Positions 1 through 14,114 of a DNA stretch of 64,000 bases are shown piece after piece (the stretch's first letter is position 1; every line of letters starts with the position of its first letter). The notes beneath the pieces are model-generated. The model was given only the letters and a program-made list of their open reading frames with translations. It made no database searches and was not told where the DNA came from. This stretch comes from Agelaius tricolor (Eukaryota > Chordata > Aves > Passeriformes > Icteridae): assembly GCA_023055355.1 (NCBI GenBank), contig JALJCS010000015.1, positions 13,498,501 to 13,562,500 on the forward strand. Direction: 5' to 3'. The position numbers and the translations under genes are program-made.

Positions 1-190
1 GGGTTGTCAAGCACTGGAACAGGCTGCCCAGGGAAGTGGCAGTCACCATTCCTGGATGCATTTAAAAGATGTGTAGATGTAGATGTGACACTTAGGGACC
101 TGGTTCATGGGTGGAGTTGGCAGTGCTAGGGTAAGGGCTGGATTTGATGACCTTTGAGGTGTTTTCCAACCTAAGCAATTCTATGATGTT
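1..190 (+). mobile_element. CR1 LINE 3' end fragment (sense)
   Basis: The sequence resembles the 3' end of an avian CR1 retrotransposon in sense orientation. Recognisable pieces in order are an 'aacaggctgcccaggga' block, a 'ggatttgatgacctttgagg' block, a 'ttttccaacct' block and a terminal 'attctatgat' tail, the degenerate form of the CR1 octamer tail. CR1 copies are nearly always 5'-truncated. Here the left edge is also cut by the window start. Divergence and small indels indicate an inactive copy. Confidence 0.85.
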
Positions 191-3100
191 CCTGACTTTG
201 TAGTGTTAAATTCCAAAGGATGACTACCTCCCTATTGTGTTGGGTGGAGTACTAGCACAGTAGCTGGCTTTGCTCTGCCTGCACAGCCTTGCCTTCTTTT
301 GAAGTATCAGAACTGGTGTCTTTCATTCATCAACACTAATTAATTACTTTCAGGATGCAGTAGACTCTTTATGCTCTTGAAATTGTTTTATACACACACT
401 TAAAAACAAAGTATTTCACTCCACTGCTTCCTGTTGAAAATGTAAATGCTGAAACAATCCTCACACTGCGGAGATGGGAAGGTCATCAGAAATGTGGGGT
501 GCCAAAGCCAACCCAACACCCCAGTGCAGTGAAGGATACTTAGCAGGAACCTCAGCATGCAGTCCAGGAAATCATCTCTCATCTCAGCTACAGCATTCAA
601 CCAAAGCAGGGATCACCACTCGAGACAGCCCAAAGACAAAATTAGGCATTGATGCAGAACTCAATTAAAAAATAATAATAATAATTAAAAGAAAACTAAG
701 AGCTACTTCCAAACAGCCACAGGGCTGCAGGGACACAGCACCATGTTGGGAGTGCTGTACATGTTTCTAGTTTAGAGCTATATTATACTGGAAATGAAGA
801 GTATTCTGCAAATATTTCATGCACCTGAAAACAATCTGAAATCAAAGGTTTTGGGGAAGATGCAGTATCTGACTCTTGTATGTCTGGAAGCTAATCATTG
901 TTAGCTCAATAGCCACTTGTCTACAGACAAAAATAAGATGGTAGCAATGTTGATTCTGAGCAGACACAAGAGAGTTTCTTATAACATCATCTTCAAGCTT
1001 TTTGGCCAGCAGTTAAGGTGCAGCAGCACATGGCTGGCTTTAAAGAGACTCCATGAAGGCAACAGAGGGACTTACAGGCATTAGGCACAAATTGAAGTGC
1101 CTTAGAGGACCAAGAATGCTTCTGCTTTGTACAGGTCTGTGAAACTTCTGCAATTGATTTGGGTAAGCTTGGCCATTTCCAGGGCTGTAGATTTTGGCAG
1201 CATTTCAATCGCCTGATGGATTTGCTTATTTTTTAACATGAACCATCTGGTTAGTTAGAATAATATCTTTGCATGCAAGAAATACTTTGGTGGTAAGAAT
1301 TCAGTTTTGAGTGACCCAAAGGTATTTCCTCCAGAAAGGAGATTTTCCCCAGCTGGGTGTCTATCACAGGCCTTCATCAGTATTTCTTGGATCAGTGTTA
1401 AAAGTCCAGGTTGAAAAAATTATGCTTTTTAAAATGAGCTCCATTTGCAGTTTTTAGATGACCCTGGCTAAGGAAGTTGTTTTTCTTTTTTTTAAAAAAG
1501 GGCATGTAGGCAAACAGTCATCTTAATTTTCATCTCAGAGAATTTCTTGTGGGAATAGGATGTACAACATGTCATCCTAGCACAGCTGGGGGGAAGAAGA
1601 ATGAGAGTTTAGAGAGATTTGCACCCTGTCACAGAGGTCTGAACTGTGCCTTTGCAGTCTTTGAGCACAAGGTCATGGGCATCTGCGTTGATTTAGTTTA
1701 ACATAATCCAGGAGTTTTTAATCGCATTTCAGGCTATTAAATGAGTGAGAAGAGAATCACTGGAATTTAGCTTCATAACTCCCCTGTAAACAAAGTTTTT
1801 AACCTCATATCAAGATAAAAATAAATTTAAAGTAGCTGATTAGCAGGAGATTTTCCATCAGAATTTGATCATCCTCCTCTCTACATATTAAAGTCAGATT
1901 TCGTGCTGTTTTTCCCCATTTGCAAACAAAGATTGCAGAGTTTTCTTCAGAATTAGATTTTTTCTTTTGACTCAAGCTCTGCCCAGCCCCACCAGAATAA
2001 CCTGCCTGATTCTGGTTAGGAGACAGGAAAGATTATTTTTGAAAGAAAAAAGGGGGAAGAAGGGAGGGGATAAAAGTAAGAAAGGTTTGCTGAGCAAAAA
2101 TAGATTTTTTGATGTGTGTTTGTTCCAAGACTCCCCATCTAAAATCCACCTTGGATCAGTCTATACCATAAACATGAATGTATTGACGGGACTCAACAGC
2201 CTGAGCAAAAATGTGTCTGTAGACAAATTCTCTGTTGTCCCTGTAATGCCACCTCCCTTCTGCCATAGCCCTCCTTTTTACACAGCATTTTACACCCACC
2301 AGCATCATCTCACACCCTTTGCATTGTCCCACAGTGTCGTGTGGACTTGGAACTCTGCACGGACCTGAGCTTTCCTGAGGTGGCAGGAGATGCTGCTGGG
2401 GATTCAGAGCCACCCAGGCTGGAGCGAACCTGCAGTGCCACCCAGGGTGGTGCCACTGCCAGCCCCAACCAGCTCAGTGCCCCAGAGCCCTGAGAGCTGA
2501 AACTCATTGCCAAGGCACAGGGATCTGTAGGAAAGCCATGCAATGACCTTTAAATTCCTTAATTTGTCCAGGTGAAGGTGAGGAGCAGGTCTGCTTTTAT
2601 AGGAACCAGACCGTTCATCTGTAAGGTATTTGCTTGCAATACACTTTGAGTGTAATAATCTCCTGGTGATTTCTTGCCTGGTTTTATTCAAATAAATCAC
2701 TGTAATTGTAGGGATGTGCATTGATATGGGAAAACTTCATTCAGCTGGAAACATCTTGCTGATTAAAAGTAAATCATCTTAGGTAAAACAGAAACAGTAT
2801 GGGTTTTATTTTTTCTGGTAGGCAGTTGGAAGTTTATAAGTATGTCTTTCACAGTGATGCAGACAGTTTGAAGCCACACAAAGGTCCCTGAATTTTGCAG
2901 GAAATATTTCAGAGGCATTGGCTTGAGGTTTTGGAGTGATGACAAAGGGCAGGAGATGAGACAGGGCTGTGTCAGTTGGGGCATGAGAACCTGAGTGTGA
3001 AGCTGTGAAAAGGATGAAGGCTGCTGAGCACTGGAAGCAAGAGGGGGGTGTCCACAAATCTCCACTGCTGAGCATGCCACTCCCTCCTTCTGGCACAGAA

Positions 3101-3287
3101 AGGACAAATTTAGGAAGGCTAAATGCCTTCAGGTCAGCCATATTTAAGGAAATTCTTAGTGCATACTTATAGGCGCCATCTCAGGAATACAAACACTTCT
3201 CCTTGAGAGCTCTTGCAGGGCAGGTGAGGCACCAGAAGAGAGGGGAAAAATGTAAACAGGGTGCCTCTCTCTAAATATAGAGGGAGA

Positions 3288-3990
3288 AAAGAGGAGTAAG
3301 AATTATAGACCAGTCAACTTCTAGAAGCTTTCAAGAGAATTGAACTATCAATCATGTAATTTGCAACCACCTAGAAGATAAAAAGGGAGATGAGTGACAT
3401 ACAGCATGGATTATACAAAATTAGGCATGTTAAACTAGTCTCATTTGATTTCTCAGCAGAAGTAGGAGAGCAATAGTGGGTGCCATATCTAGATTTTATG
3501 AAGGGTTTGTCAGAGTTCCACTGGATTTTTAAAAAGTGACCTGGAAAAATAGTGCAGATAAACCCATTACAGGTCTTACACAAAAATGGGTGAGTAGCAC
3601 AACTCATTCCCAAAGTATACAGTTATCAGTGGCTTATGGTCAGAGCAGAGGACTCTGTCAGCCAGGAATCCTCTGGGGTCTGTGTCAATTTCTTTTTAAA
3701 TTTTTATCAGTGAAGAATGGGTGGAAATACATCATTACTTACCCCTGGCAGTGATATGGAGCTGATAGAGGTGCTTCAGCACATCAGAGGATAAACCTTA
3801 CAGCTTCAAATGATCTTGGCAGGCTGGAGATGTGAGGACTGGGTCTAGTCTGGGGCTCTGTGTCTCAGAAAAGAAGAGGAGGACCTGCTTGAGAAGGTGT
3901 AGGGCAGTGTCAGTGTGTTGACTAAAGCTGGCTCAGGTTGGAAGGGCTGGAAGGAAAGCACCAGAATAGCTTGGCTGGAACTGATGGATG
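3288..3990 (+). mobile_element. Ancient CR1 LINE ORF2 (reverse transcriptase) remnant
   Basis: Conceptual translation with frameshifts shows blocks resembling the CR1 reverse transcriptase. A YRPVNF-like start lies near 3305, a 'FYEGFV' block near 3495 and a 'GILWGLCQFLFKFL' block near 3665-3710, which corresponds to the family's GVPQGSVLGP...LF...IND segment. The catalytic FADD motif region is deleted or scrambled. Downstream, 3845-3900 resembles the 'W-A-P...KKDVDLLERVQ' part of the family. Stops and frameshifts are frequent, so this is a dead, old insertion. The boundaries are approximate. The family assignment is from memory of CR1 layout and could be tested by masking. Confidence 0.6.
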
Positions 3991-6672
3991 GGAATGACGA
4001 TGACTCCAGGATGTGGCCTCTGCTCCAGGAAGTTTTCAGGATGATGGACAAGTATTTTCCTCAGGAGTGACCTGGGCAAAGTGGCTCCTTGCTGGAATCT
4101 GCCCCAGCTGAGCTGCAGCCCCAGTGCACTGGTGGGCTCTGCTCAGAGCACTGTCCCACAGCCACAGGGGCCGTGGTGTCAGCAGGGACAGGCACAGAAC
4201 CATCTCTGGCTTTGCCCTCTTGGTGCAGTGGTTGTGGAGTGAAAGGCTGAAGGCACGTAAGTGCTTTGTTGAACACAAGCCAAAGCAAGTTGCCACGCAG
4301 AAAGCACCCTCTGTTTCCAAGTATTTCATTTATTTTGTAATTAAGCAATAATGGCTGAGGCACTGGGCACTTCTTCAGGATTAATGACTTGCTGGGGGAT
4401 GGCAGAAGATCTGATCTGCAGTGCAACCATTTTCTCCAGCAAATACCTGCTTGTTACTGCCATTCTGAAACGAGTACAACAACACAACCTGCCAACATAT
4501 GGGTTCTGCTGTTAGCAGCTGAGGGATGGGGAGCAGGCATTAATGGGTACCTTAGGCAATCAGGTTGCTTCAGTTGTCTCTCACCATTCCATTCAGAGCA
4601 CAGTGTTTTATTAGTCACTTGGTGAATGAAATGGCTTTTTAATTGCTCAGAATCACTTTTTTAAATTACAGCACTTTATCCCCCCTCTACAGCCCCTGGG
4701 AATCCTCTTAAATCCCTTTTCTTCCTTTGCCCTGGAGAGAACCAGTTCTAGTGTGGCAAAGAGGAACCTGCCTGCAGCACTTTCCTTTGTAATTCGGACA
4801 CTGGGAAAAATATATGCCATTTAGAAAACAGAGATTACACATTTTTGGTGCTGAAAACACTCTGCTCCCATAATTTGCAGGTTGATTAAGTAGTAGCCTA
4901 TTCTGCCTACACCTGTAAAGACTTTACAGTCTTGGTGTACTGCTCACTTCTGTTAGCTCCTACATCTGTATGTTTTTAATGGTCAAGCTCACTACAGCAC
5001 ACAGACCACACTGCTTCTTGTGTCTTGTGGCACCAGGAGCTGGCTCAAGCCATGTCCTATAGCAAGATACCTCCCAGGAGTAGTGTTGGAGCTTTAAATG
5101 TCCTCTAGACAATAAAGCACAACAGCAGGTGAGAAGAAAGGTGTATCCCAAACAGGTGAGTGGCAGCATGAACGTTCCCAAAGCACTGTGGAAAAAGCTG
5201 CTACAGGATTGGAGCCGTCACACTGCCAAGGCAAGCAAATGGAGAAACACTTGTGAAAAGCATAAAGGACAATAAACCAGTTCACAGTGTCCTAGCAGGC
5301 TTTGGAACAGGAGTCAGGGGGGATTTGCTCACTCAAATATTAGGTAATGTGCTCACTGCATGATTGATTAATCCATAGGTACTTCCCACAGCAGAACTTC
5401 CATACTGGCATCCACAGTGCTGCTTTCAGCCTCCATGGCTGCCTTCTAGAGAGATTTCACAGGAACAATCAGGGTGTTTTTTCTCTGCCCCCTTTAAAAG
5501 TGCCAGTTTTACTTCTGTGTTTGAATGACCGCAGCACTGGTGCCCAGCCACAATTGTGTTCACTGGGGGATCTCAGAGCCACTCTCCATCCCTTAATTCT
5601 GCCCCTTCAGCACAAGGATCCCTGTTACTCAATGGGGAACTTACTGGCTTGGAGTATTTAGAACTGAAAATGTCAGTAATCAACTTCATGACACAAAGCT
5701 AAAAATGGTTTAAACTCTGAAGGAGACCAGAAACCAAAACTCACCTCTTTCCCCATATAGCTGTTCAGCTCTCTTTTTGCCTTCTGGATTCCTGAGTTGA
5801 TGCCCATCAGTAAAAGCCAGACACAAATCCAGCCCAAGCTGTGGGCATCACTCCCATCTCCTCCATCCTGACCAACAGCTGGACCAAACAAATTTCAGCA
5901 GCATCCTCTTGAGGCCATTACACTGCCCCTTGTGCCTGTTCCCACCCTTTCTTTCTCTCCCCTTATGTTTCCTTCTCTTAGTTGCTCAAAACCCAGCATT
6001 TAATCTTGCTCACCCCAAAATCCAGCCACAAGCCAACCATCCAGAAAAAAATGAATTATTCCTGGTGATGCTTTCATGAACTGCCTGCCTGCCTCCCATG
6101 GGACCCTGCTCAGCTGTGCCTTGTGCTGTCATGCTCAGAGTGGGAGGAAGAGCTGCTGTACATTCTCTCTTGAATTCAAACAGAATTGATGCAGATCCTT
6201 TCGCCTTGTGCCACCCATAACTCTTTGTGTTGACTGCTCCTTTTGGCAAAGAACACATTTCCCAGAAGTTCAGCAACTTGTCTGGGTAACAGTAAATGAT
6301 CCATGAGAACCATTGCTGATACATGGTTCTGCTGCCCCACCTCCTTCCCATCACTCAGATGCTATTGTTCCAAATCTCACCACGATCACTGGATTCACAG
6401 GAAATAAAAGCTACAGAGTACGAGATCTGCTGTTGCCCATAACTCCATTAAAATCAAAACAAGCTATTGAAATTTTTTGGGCTAATTGTCAAGTCTGGAT
6501 TTACTAAGTCAGAAAGATTTTCATCCACCCCTGTTCTCCTCAGCTTAGGTGAGGGAAACCAGCAGCCCCCTGTGCTGTTTCCAGCACACCAGCACCATTT
6601 GCCTTTGCTGGAGGGTACCCAAGAAGAGGGCTCTGCCTCAGATCAGTAGCTTAAAAATATCCTGATCACCAG

Positions 6673-6710
6673 GATTCAAATCAATTGATTCAAATCAATT
6701 GATTTGAATT
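6673..6710. repeat. 14-bp direct repeat plus 22-bp perfect palindrome
   Basis: Two immediately adjacent copies of GATTCAAATCAATT lie at 6673-6686 and 6687-6700, followed by GATTTGAATT. The second copy and the tail form a perfect 22-bp palindrome at 6688-6709 centred on AATT. Either a slipped-strand duplication or a homeodomain-type binding cluster could give this. Nothing else nearby points to a function. Confidence 0.8.
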
Positions 6711-8098
6711 ATTGTCTGTCTGAGGCTGTCTTTGCTTGTAGTCATGTTTTTGCAGGACTCAGGGGTTGTTGAGCAGCTCCTCCCAGGAGCTCAGCGTGCA
6801 GTGTTGAGTAAGCAAAGGTTGAGGTGGGGACAGCAGAGAGTCACTTGTGCTAGAAAACCTTTCTGTGAGCTTCACATCAGGGCAAGGAGATCTCTGTTTT
6901 GGTCAGCATGTTTCTAGCAGCCTTGTTCTTGGTGTAGTCATCTGTTAATAACTCTGGGCTGGCATCCAGCCCCATTCTCCATCCCAGCACTGGATCTATT
7001 GCAAGCTCACAGTGTGAGCTAGTGCTCCCTCTCTCCCAGGGGATGCCAGCACTTGTCAGGACCTTTGATGTTGTGTATCTAATTTAGAAAAAAAGGAATC
7101 AAAAATCCTGTTACAGAAAGGGTGCTAGGTTTTATCAGAGACCAGATTGTTACTGAAGGACCCTCTGTTGTCCAGTGACATCTGAGGATGAGCAAACAAG
7201 GATTTCATTTTAGCTAAGCAGATCATCCTCTCTTCTAACATTTAAGACATAACTTATGTCTTCACTGGGAAGAATTATTGTCAGACACAATTAGTTCTGA
7301 AAATCCTAGTTGTTTTTCGAGACACATCCAGACTTAGTTCTGGAGTTACTTAGAGATGAATAAATTACAGAGGTCAGTCTTTGACCTAAGCAAGGGGCTG
7401 CAATAACTTGCTCCATCAAATAGTTCCTTTGCATAGTTTAATAGAGACCAATGCACAGAGCATCCAGCACACAGAGCTGGTAGGACTGTGGGTCACATTC
7501 CCACCTTGTTTGGGGAAGGGACATAACATAGCATGCCTTGAAAGCAAAAAAAATCTCAGCAATTATTCTAAAGGAGAGAGAAGGAGGGGGGAGAAGGGCA
7601 AGTACTTTAAGTGCTTCATAACTAAGACACTTCCCCTCTCTGTGCCTGAGTCCCCACATGTATTTCAACTCTGGTTCCTTTTGTAAGGTACCCCAGAAGT
7701 TACTACTACTAAAAGGACTAGACAAGAACTAGAGGGTTTCTATCACTTGTTCCAGTGGTTAAGATCTGCTCTGTCATTTGTCCACGTTGAACATATTTCC
7801 ATAGACCTTGACTGGGAAGGTAATGTAGGACCTGGAAGCCTCCCCCCTGTGACTGCTGAGCATGTGAACACGAGATGCTCCAGGCTTCAGCATTTGCAGT
7901 TCATTTGGGAAGGAGGTACCATATGCACCAACTGTGCACAAAACCTTCTTGATAGAGAGCAAAAGGGATGCTAATTCCAGCACTGGGCTCAGACACATTA
8001 CTGGTGAACAACCAGAAAGGTTTAAAAAGAAATGCTGACTAAATTAAGCAAATCAAGCCAGCAGATGTGCTCTTCAGAAGAGCACAGCTGTCTTTTAA

Positions 8099-8305
<207 letters not shown>

Positions 8306-9904
8306 TAAATCACCACTGCAGGGTACAGACACTCCAGACCAGGAACAGGAGGCACTTGCACAGTCTCAGTGCCTTGGAGGGATAAGGAGGGAGGGGACAT
8401 TTACATCACTGCTGTAATGTACAGATGTACATCACTGCCTCCTGCACATGCATTTTGTACAACAGAGACGCTATTGCACGTGATGTGCCATTTGTACACT
8501 TGGGCTGGGAATTGTAGCCCTGGGGACCACTGTGTCACAAAAGGCACAATCTCTCATGACCTGGCTCTAGTCAGGTCAGGGAAGAAAAATAATCTGTTGT
8601 CTAGGGACAGCCTAGACAGATCTACTGACAGATTTGAGAAAACAGTCAGAACATGTGTCCTGTGTCCTGTCTCCTGTGCATGTGCTGGACACACAGGCTG
8701 CATGGACTGATGGATCAGGGAGAAGTCTTGCTGCCATTCAAAGCCCTTCCACCAGCCTGCTAATGTAGAAAGCTTTTAGGATTAACTTCACTGGGGCTTG
8801 ACTGGCTTCTACTCACACATCCCCCATTTAAGTGTACTCAAACAGCAATTTCAGTTGCAAACAAAGTGATGCATTACTTCAGCAAGGTTGGTATGGACAG
8901 GCTCTTAGGCATTGGCATCTGTCTTATCAGAACAGCTATGTGATCCTTGGCAGCCTTCTTGTACCACACACCTAGGCCAGCCTGTCCTTTTACAGTTGCT
9001 AGTCTGTGATTACTTTCACCAGCTCCCTATTTTTAAACAGTGGCTCCTCTGTGAGGTGCCCCTGCCAGCCTCTGTCTTGCATTTCTGGCTCAGACCAAGC
9101 CCACACAGAGGAACTCAGAACCCTAGAGTGGAGTCAAAACCACCCTTTTTGCATGCTGCAATCCCAGAGAAGGTAAAACTACTTCACTGGAAATAAAATA
9201 ATTTCAAATTAAAGACCTGGTAAAGGCAAAGTACTATATGCCAGTGAGTTTGTCATGACTATTTTTGGGTAGCTATCAAATGACAGATGTACAACATACT
9301 CCAAACTCTTTATCTGAGTGTTGATAATAAAAGCATTCACTAGAAGGGATGCCAAAATCCTGCTCTGGTGTTACTGTATGAGAAGATACCTTATTTCTCC
9401 CAATCACAAAGAGGTACTTTGATTTCTTTGCATCTAGGGATTTTCCCGTAGGAACTCTAAATCCTGGAGGCATTTCCATCCCAAATGTGGAGATGATGCC
9501 ATAATGGAGTTCTTGTGAGCTTGCCGAGAACTAATGCTGCTGGTTTCAAACTGAATGCATTAATCTGTTGATTACTCAGTGACTCAGCTCTCAGCAAGGC
9601 AACGTATCTCACTCAGCTAAAACCTATGCCTAGCAAAACAGAAACAACTCATTCTCCATGTCTGATAAACAGTCTGTGGCAGACAGCTTTAAAATGTAAT
9701 TTTTTAAAATTTTTTTTTTAAACACCTAAAGTCCTAATTTGAGGAGGGAAAACTCATCAGTGCTTTAGTGCCAGGCCTGGCACAGTACAGGGGGTGGAGG
9801 AGGAGAGCTGTTATCAGGACTGCCAGGAACGAGAGGTGGAGTTCTGAGCTGAACAAAACGTTGTGTCCGTTCATATTCCCGTGGAAAAAATGCCAAATGT
9901 TCCT

Positions 9905-10150
9905 AGGGTCGTACAATAACTCAGGCTGGAGAGGAGCTCAGGAGGTGTCAAGCCCAACCCCTGCTCAGGTAAAGTCTAAGGTCAAACCAGGTTGCTCAGG
10001 GGTCTACCCAGTTGGGTCTGAAATCATTCAAGGACGGAGACTTCACACCCTCTTTGGGCACCCTGCTCCACTGCTCTTACAGTCCCCATGATGAAAAGTT
10101 TCTCCTTATGTTGTGTGTGAACCTCTGTTGTTTCAATTTATGCTTTATGG
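9905..10150 (-). mobile_element. CR1 LINE 3' fragment (antisense)
   Basis: Read on the + strand this shows the antisense order typical of a CR1 end. It begins with 'caggctggagaggagctcagg', then 'tcaagcccaacccctgctcagg', then 'ccaggttgctcagggg', then 'caccctctttgggcaccctgctcca', and ends with 'gatgaaaagtttctccttatgtt'. The copy is clearly diverged and inactive. The distal border beyond 10150 is uncertain; weak similarity may extend to about 10260. Confidence 0.7.
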
Positions 10151-13100
10151 CAGTAAAGATCTTGTATGATGCTTTGCAAAGTAAAAAGTAAGTTTGATTA
10201 AGTTCTCTCCAGCCTTGTTTTCCCTAAGATGTAGTTCTGGAGGAACTACTCCTGTCTTCAAATGGTGTCACGCTGACTGTGTGAGACAAGCCTGCCACAA
10301 ACCACTATAAACCAAACCACTGTCTGGGAGGGTGGTCCAGTGTATCTGTTCCCTTCATAGATGGCAGAAATATTTCTTCATCCAGCAGCAGACAAAGGAA
10401 AAGGAAACCAAGAGGAAAAGGGAAACTAAGGGAAGGAAACCTAGTCTCTCAGGCTGTGATCTTCCACTTGCTCCTTTCTCTTAGGCACAGAAAGTTGCTG
10501 GTATTAGTATGAAATAGTATTTATTTTAATCTTACAAAGAAGCACATGGCTTCTGCTGCCCTGCTTTTGTTATTAATGCACAGCTGCTAAAAAGAGAGGC
10601 CATTAAACAGGCGATTTGTTGAGTATTATGCTGCATGGTTCATCCCTTTTCAGGCAAAGCTTTTCTATTTTAAAAGTCATTCCTCAGCCAAGGGTTTCCA
10701 ATGCAAATCTTTTAGTGGGGGATTTTCCCCTACTCATCACTTAAGCCCCCAAGAGAAGGGAATTCAGGAAGGGGAGCCAAGGCTGTGGCTGCTCCAGCCT
10801 GATTCAGCAGCAGGGAGGGAGGGGCTTGGGCCTAGGACAGGTTTTCCCCAGAGACCACTTGGCTATTATTGCTTCTCCCATCCCACTTTCTGGGAGATGA
10901 ATCTGCACCCATATCCCTTCCAAATGGTACCTTGACCATGATCAAAGCAAAAAAAAACCTCCCCTACTTAATAAATGCATGTTGTTATTGACAAGAAAAT
11001 AACCAAATCCTCTCACTGTTCTCATTTTTCTCTTGCCCATTATTGTACCTCCAGTATTTAGTCTAATAGAAGTGAAAAGACTGGGGGAAGACTAAACCCC
11101 CTTGCTTTTGGCGGTCAAAGCGAGATCAGTGTCGGAAATAGGACCTAAAAAGACAAAATAAATCACAGAAAGCATATGCTCCAGGTCTTGCTGACCTCTC
11201 TGCTGATAAGGACTTGTCCCCAGGTCGAGAACAAAACAGCCTAAGTGTCAGATTTCACTTTTCTGTGTGCTCCTTGTCCAGGGCAGTGGGTTTCCTAGCA
11301 GCTTTGCCCAGCTCACAAAAGGTTCATGGCCTATGGGCAGCACCCAGGTCCTTGTTTCGTGACCTTCAGCAGGGGAGGCAGGAGCACATCCTGCCAGCTC
11401 ACAGCACATTATCCCCATGCACAGCATGGCAGGCCAGGCTGAAACTCCAGAAAAGCTGTGCAGGTGCAAAGGCACAAATCCTTCACCTGTTACAAGAGGG
11501 CAGGCAGAAAAGGAGCAGTCAGTGAGGGGACAGGAGCCAGCTGCAGGAGAAGGGGCATCTGTGGGTGTTGCTCATCTCCAGGGCCACCACTACCCGGGGT
11601 CTGGATCCCTGACAAGACAAGGGGTTACACACAGGAAGAGAGGCTGAGGCTTAGTCTCACCTGCCTGCTCAGGACTCTCCAGCTGGTCTGTAGGGCACTG
11701 CTCAGTCCTTACCTTGATAATCAGATTAGCAGGCAGGAAAGAGTCAGGCTGTAACATGTAGCCTGTGGATTAAATGGTCCTCTAAAGTGCAAATGTATTA
11801 ATAAAACAAGATCCTCACTGATTCCATTTCAGTGTACTCAGGCAGAGGAAATGGGAAATGGAGGTTTGAAACCAGGGATCTAGAAGTCAGTCCAAGTGTT
11901 TGGAAAGGATCAAGCAGGAAGGGCAGGGTAAGGATGGATTTTCATATCTCTGTCTGAAAATCTGGTTCTGAAGTCCGGCTTCAGAAACCCCAGCCAGAGG
12001 AAGCATAAGGTCTCTTCCTCTGTGGGTTAATGCTGACCCCAGAACCCACTTGGAAATGCAGACTTGCAATCCCACTTTGGTGAAATGCCAGAGCTGCAGC
12101 CAGGCTGGGGGGCCTGGGGAGGTGTCTTCAGGTTGCATTGGTCCCAGGCTGCAATGGGCATCCTGCCCTGTGCAGGCTGGTATGAAAGCAGCTATAGAGC
12201 ATGCTCATATTTTCATAAACCAGACAAAAACAGACTGAAATTGTTCAGAAAGTACTCAACAGAGAATGCAAACATCAGTTGCATGGCTCAGATCTAAGTG
12301 TTTGAGGTGAGAGGTCACAGGTTTAGCACTTGGGGTCCAAAGGTGGCAGGCAGTGATCTTCACATTTTCCCCAGTGTGAGCCTGGACATGTCTCTGCTTC
12401 AGCTATGAACGGGAAAACTAAAAAGCTGCTGAAATGTTAAAATATTTCTACTGGGATTTTTTTTTTCTTTCAGACTTTGTAGAAAAATGTGTCTGTGGTG
12501 ACTTCTGCTATGTATGGTCTGCAACTCCTGAACTGTGAGCCACACAAAGATGTGCTGGGACATTTTAAAATACTGGCTAGTAGCCTTGAAAAAACCCTTC
12601 TGTAGTGTAATTGAACAGCCCACCCGGGGCGGCTGGCAAAGAGGTCCGTGTCAAATCTGCTTCTGAACAGAGAGGTGCTTGTAGAAACCTGGTGCCGCCA
12701 GCCCCTTCCCCTCTGCACATGCCAAAAGGGGAATTTAGGAGCTGCCCTCTTCCTCTTGTTCTTGCTTGGCAGTGGCAGGAGCAAAGTCACAGCCGCTGTC
12801 ACCTGCTGCCTTCCAGGCGCTGGAGGGGAGCAGTGTGGGGGAGGATCTCTCTTTCATAAGATCTGCTCTGCATATCTGGCTTTTTGTACTTGTCAGCTCA
12901 AGATATTGTGCTATTTGATTTGAGTCAGGTATCTGTTTAGACCAGCTGGCTCCTACTGTGTGTCCCCAACCCAAGATTTCTCAGAAACGCAAAAAGGCTG
13001 CTAATAACTTCAGGGAGGGCAGGTGAGGTTAATCAGGCACTGCCGTGCTGGTAGGAAGCCTCCCTTAGCTACTTGGGAGATCTAGGGGATGGACACAGGA

Positions 13101-14095
13101 TTCCTGGGCTTGTGCTGCTTGACTGAGGATGCAGCATCCTTGCTGGTCTGCTGTTGTAAGTGATGGGAACTTAGGGCTGCTTTGTAGAAGAGCAGGGTGG
13201 AGTGCAAGAAAAGGGAAAATGGAATAAAGAGGTGGCACTAGACATGCCATTTTTTACCTGGTGTCAGCATTTGTCTGGATATCCAGCTGCAGACAATGTC
13301 TTCTTGCAATAGCCACAGGTCACATATAATCATATTTGCTGTACTGTGTCAGACCCAGTATAAATACCCAAGTAAGAGTCCAGGACAAATATTTCAGCCT
13401 GCCCTTCATAAAGGTCTGTCACTTTTCCATTAAGGCTGCAGCCATCTTTCTCACACACCTCCCTCTTGGTCCTTCTACAAGGCACATTTCAGTAGCCATT
13501 ATTTGTGTTTCTGAGAGGTGGGGAACAAATAAAGGGCAGGGCATTTCTTGAGAGGTGGGAAACATGAAACAGAGAGGAAAGCACTTGTTATTGTCACAGC
13601 CTGCCTTGTTGCCAGGGAGATGGTTGGCTCATTCAAGAAACGCTTGTGGTTGCCAGCCAAGATGGCCAATGTATTTGGAATCTTTGCTGCAAAATGAGGG
13701 TGTGGGAGAAAGAGGGAGACAGCAAAGAACAAGGGAAAGCCCAGAGTAAGCTCTGCCTGCATGGTCACAGGGCATGACCCATATGCCTCATGGCATCATC
13801 TCTGGAGTCTCTCTAAACAAAGCAGCAGTTTCTTCATCCCACTAATATATTTTCCTCCTTTGAATACCCCTTGAGCCCCTGAAAAGACAAGATCTTTCCT
13901 AATAAATGATACCACTAAATTAACAGAGCACAAAGGCAGTTTATGATAGCACTTTGTGCCAGCTGAAAGAGTTTGCAATGGTCTACTTCCATGCCTTTGC
14001 TCTGCTGCTTAGGGAGAGTCAAACTCTGTCATAACCAGAAGGGATCCCAGCCAAGTCAGCTGAGACCTGTGGCTGGACCTGGGACACCTTGCTTT

Positions 14096-14114
14096 GCAGC
14101 AGCAGCAGCAGCAG
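14096..14114 (+). repeat. Short GCA trinucleotide run
   Basis: Six GCA units plus one base form a short microsatellite inside intron 3. It is not in a recognisable coding context. Confidence 0.9.
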
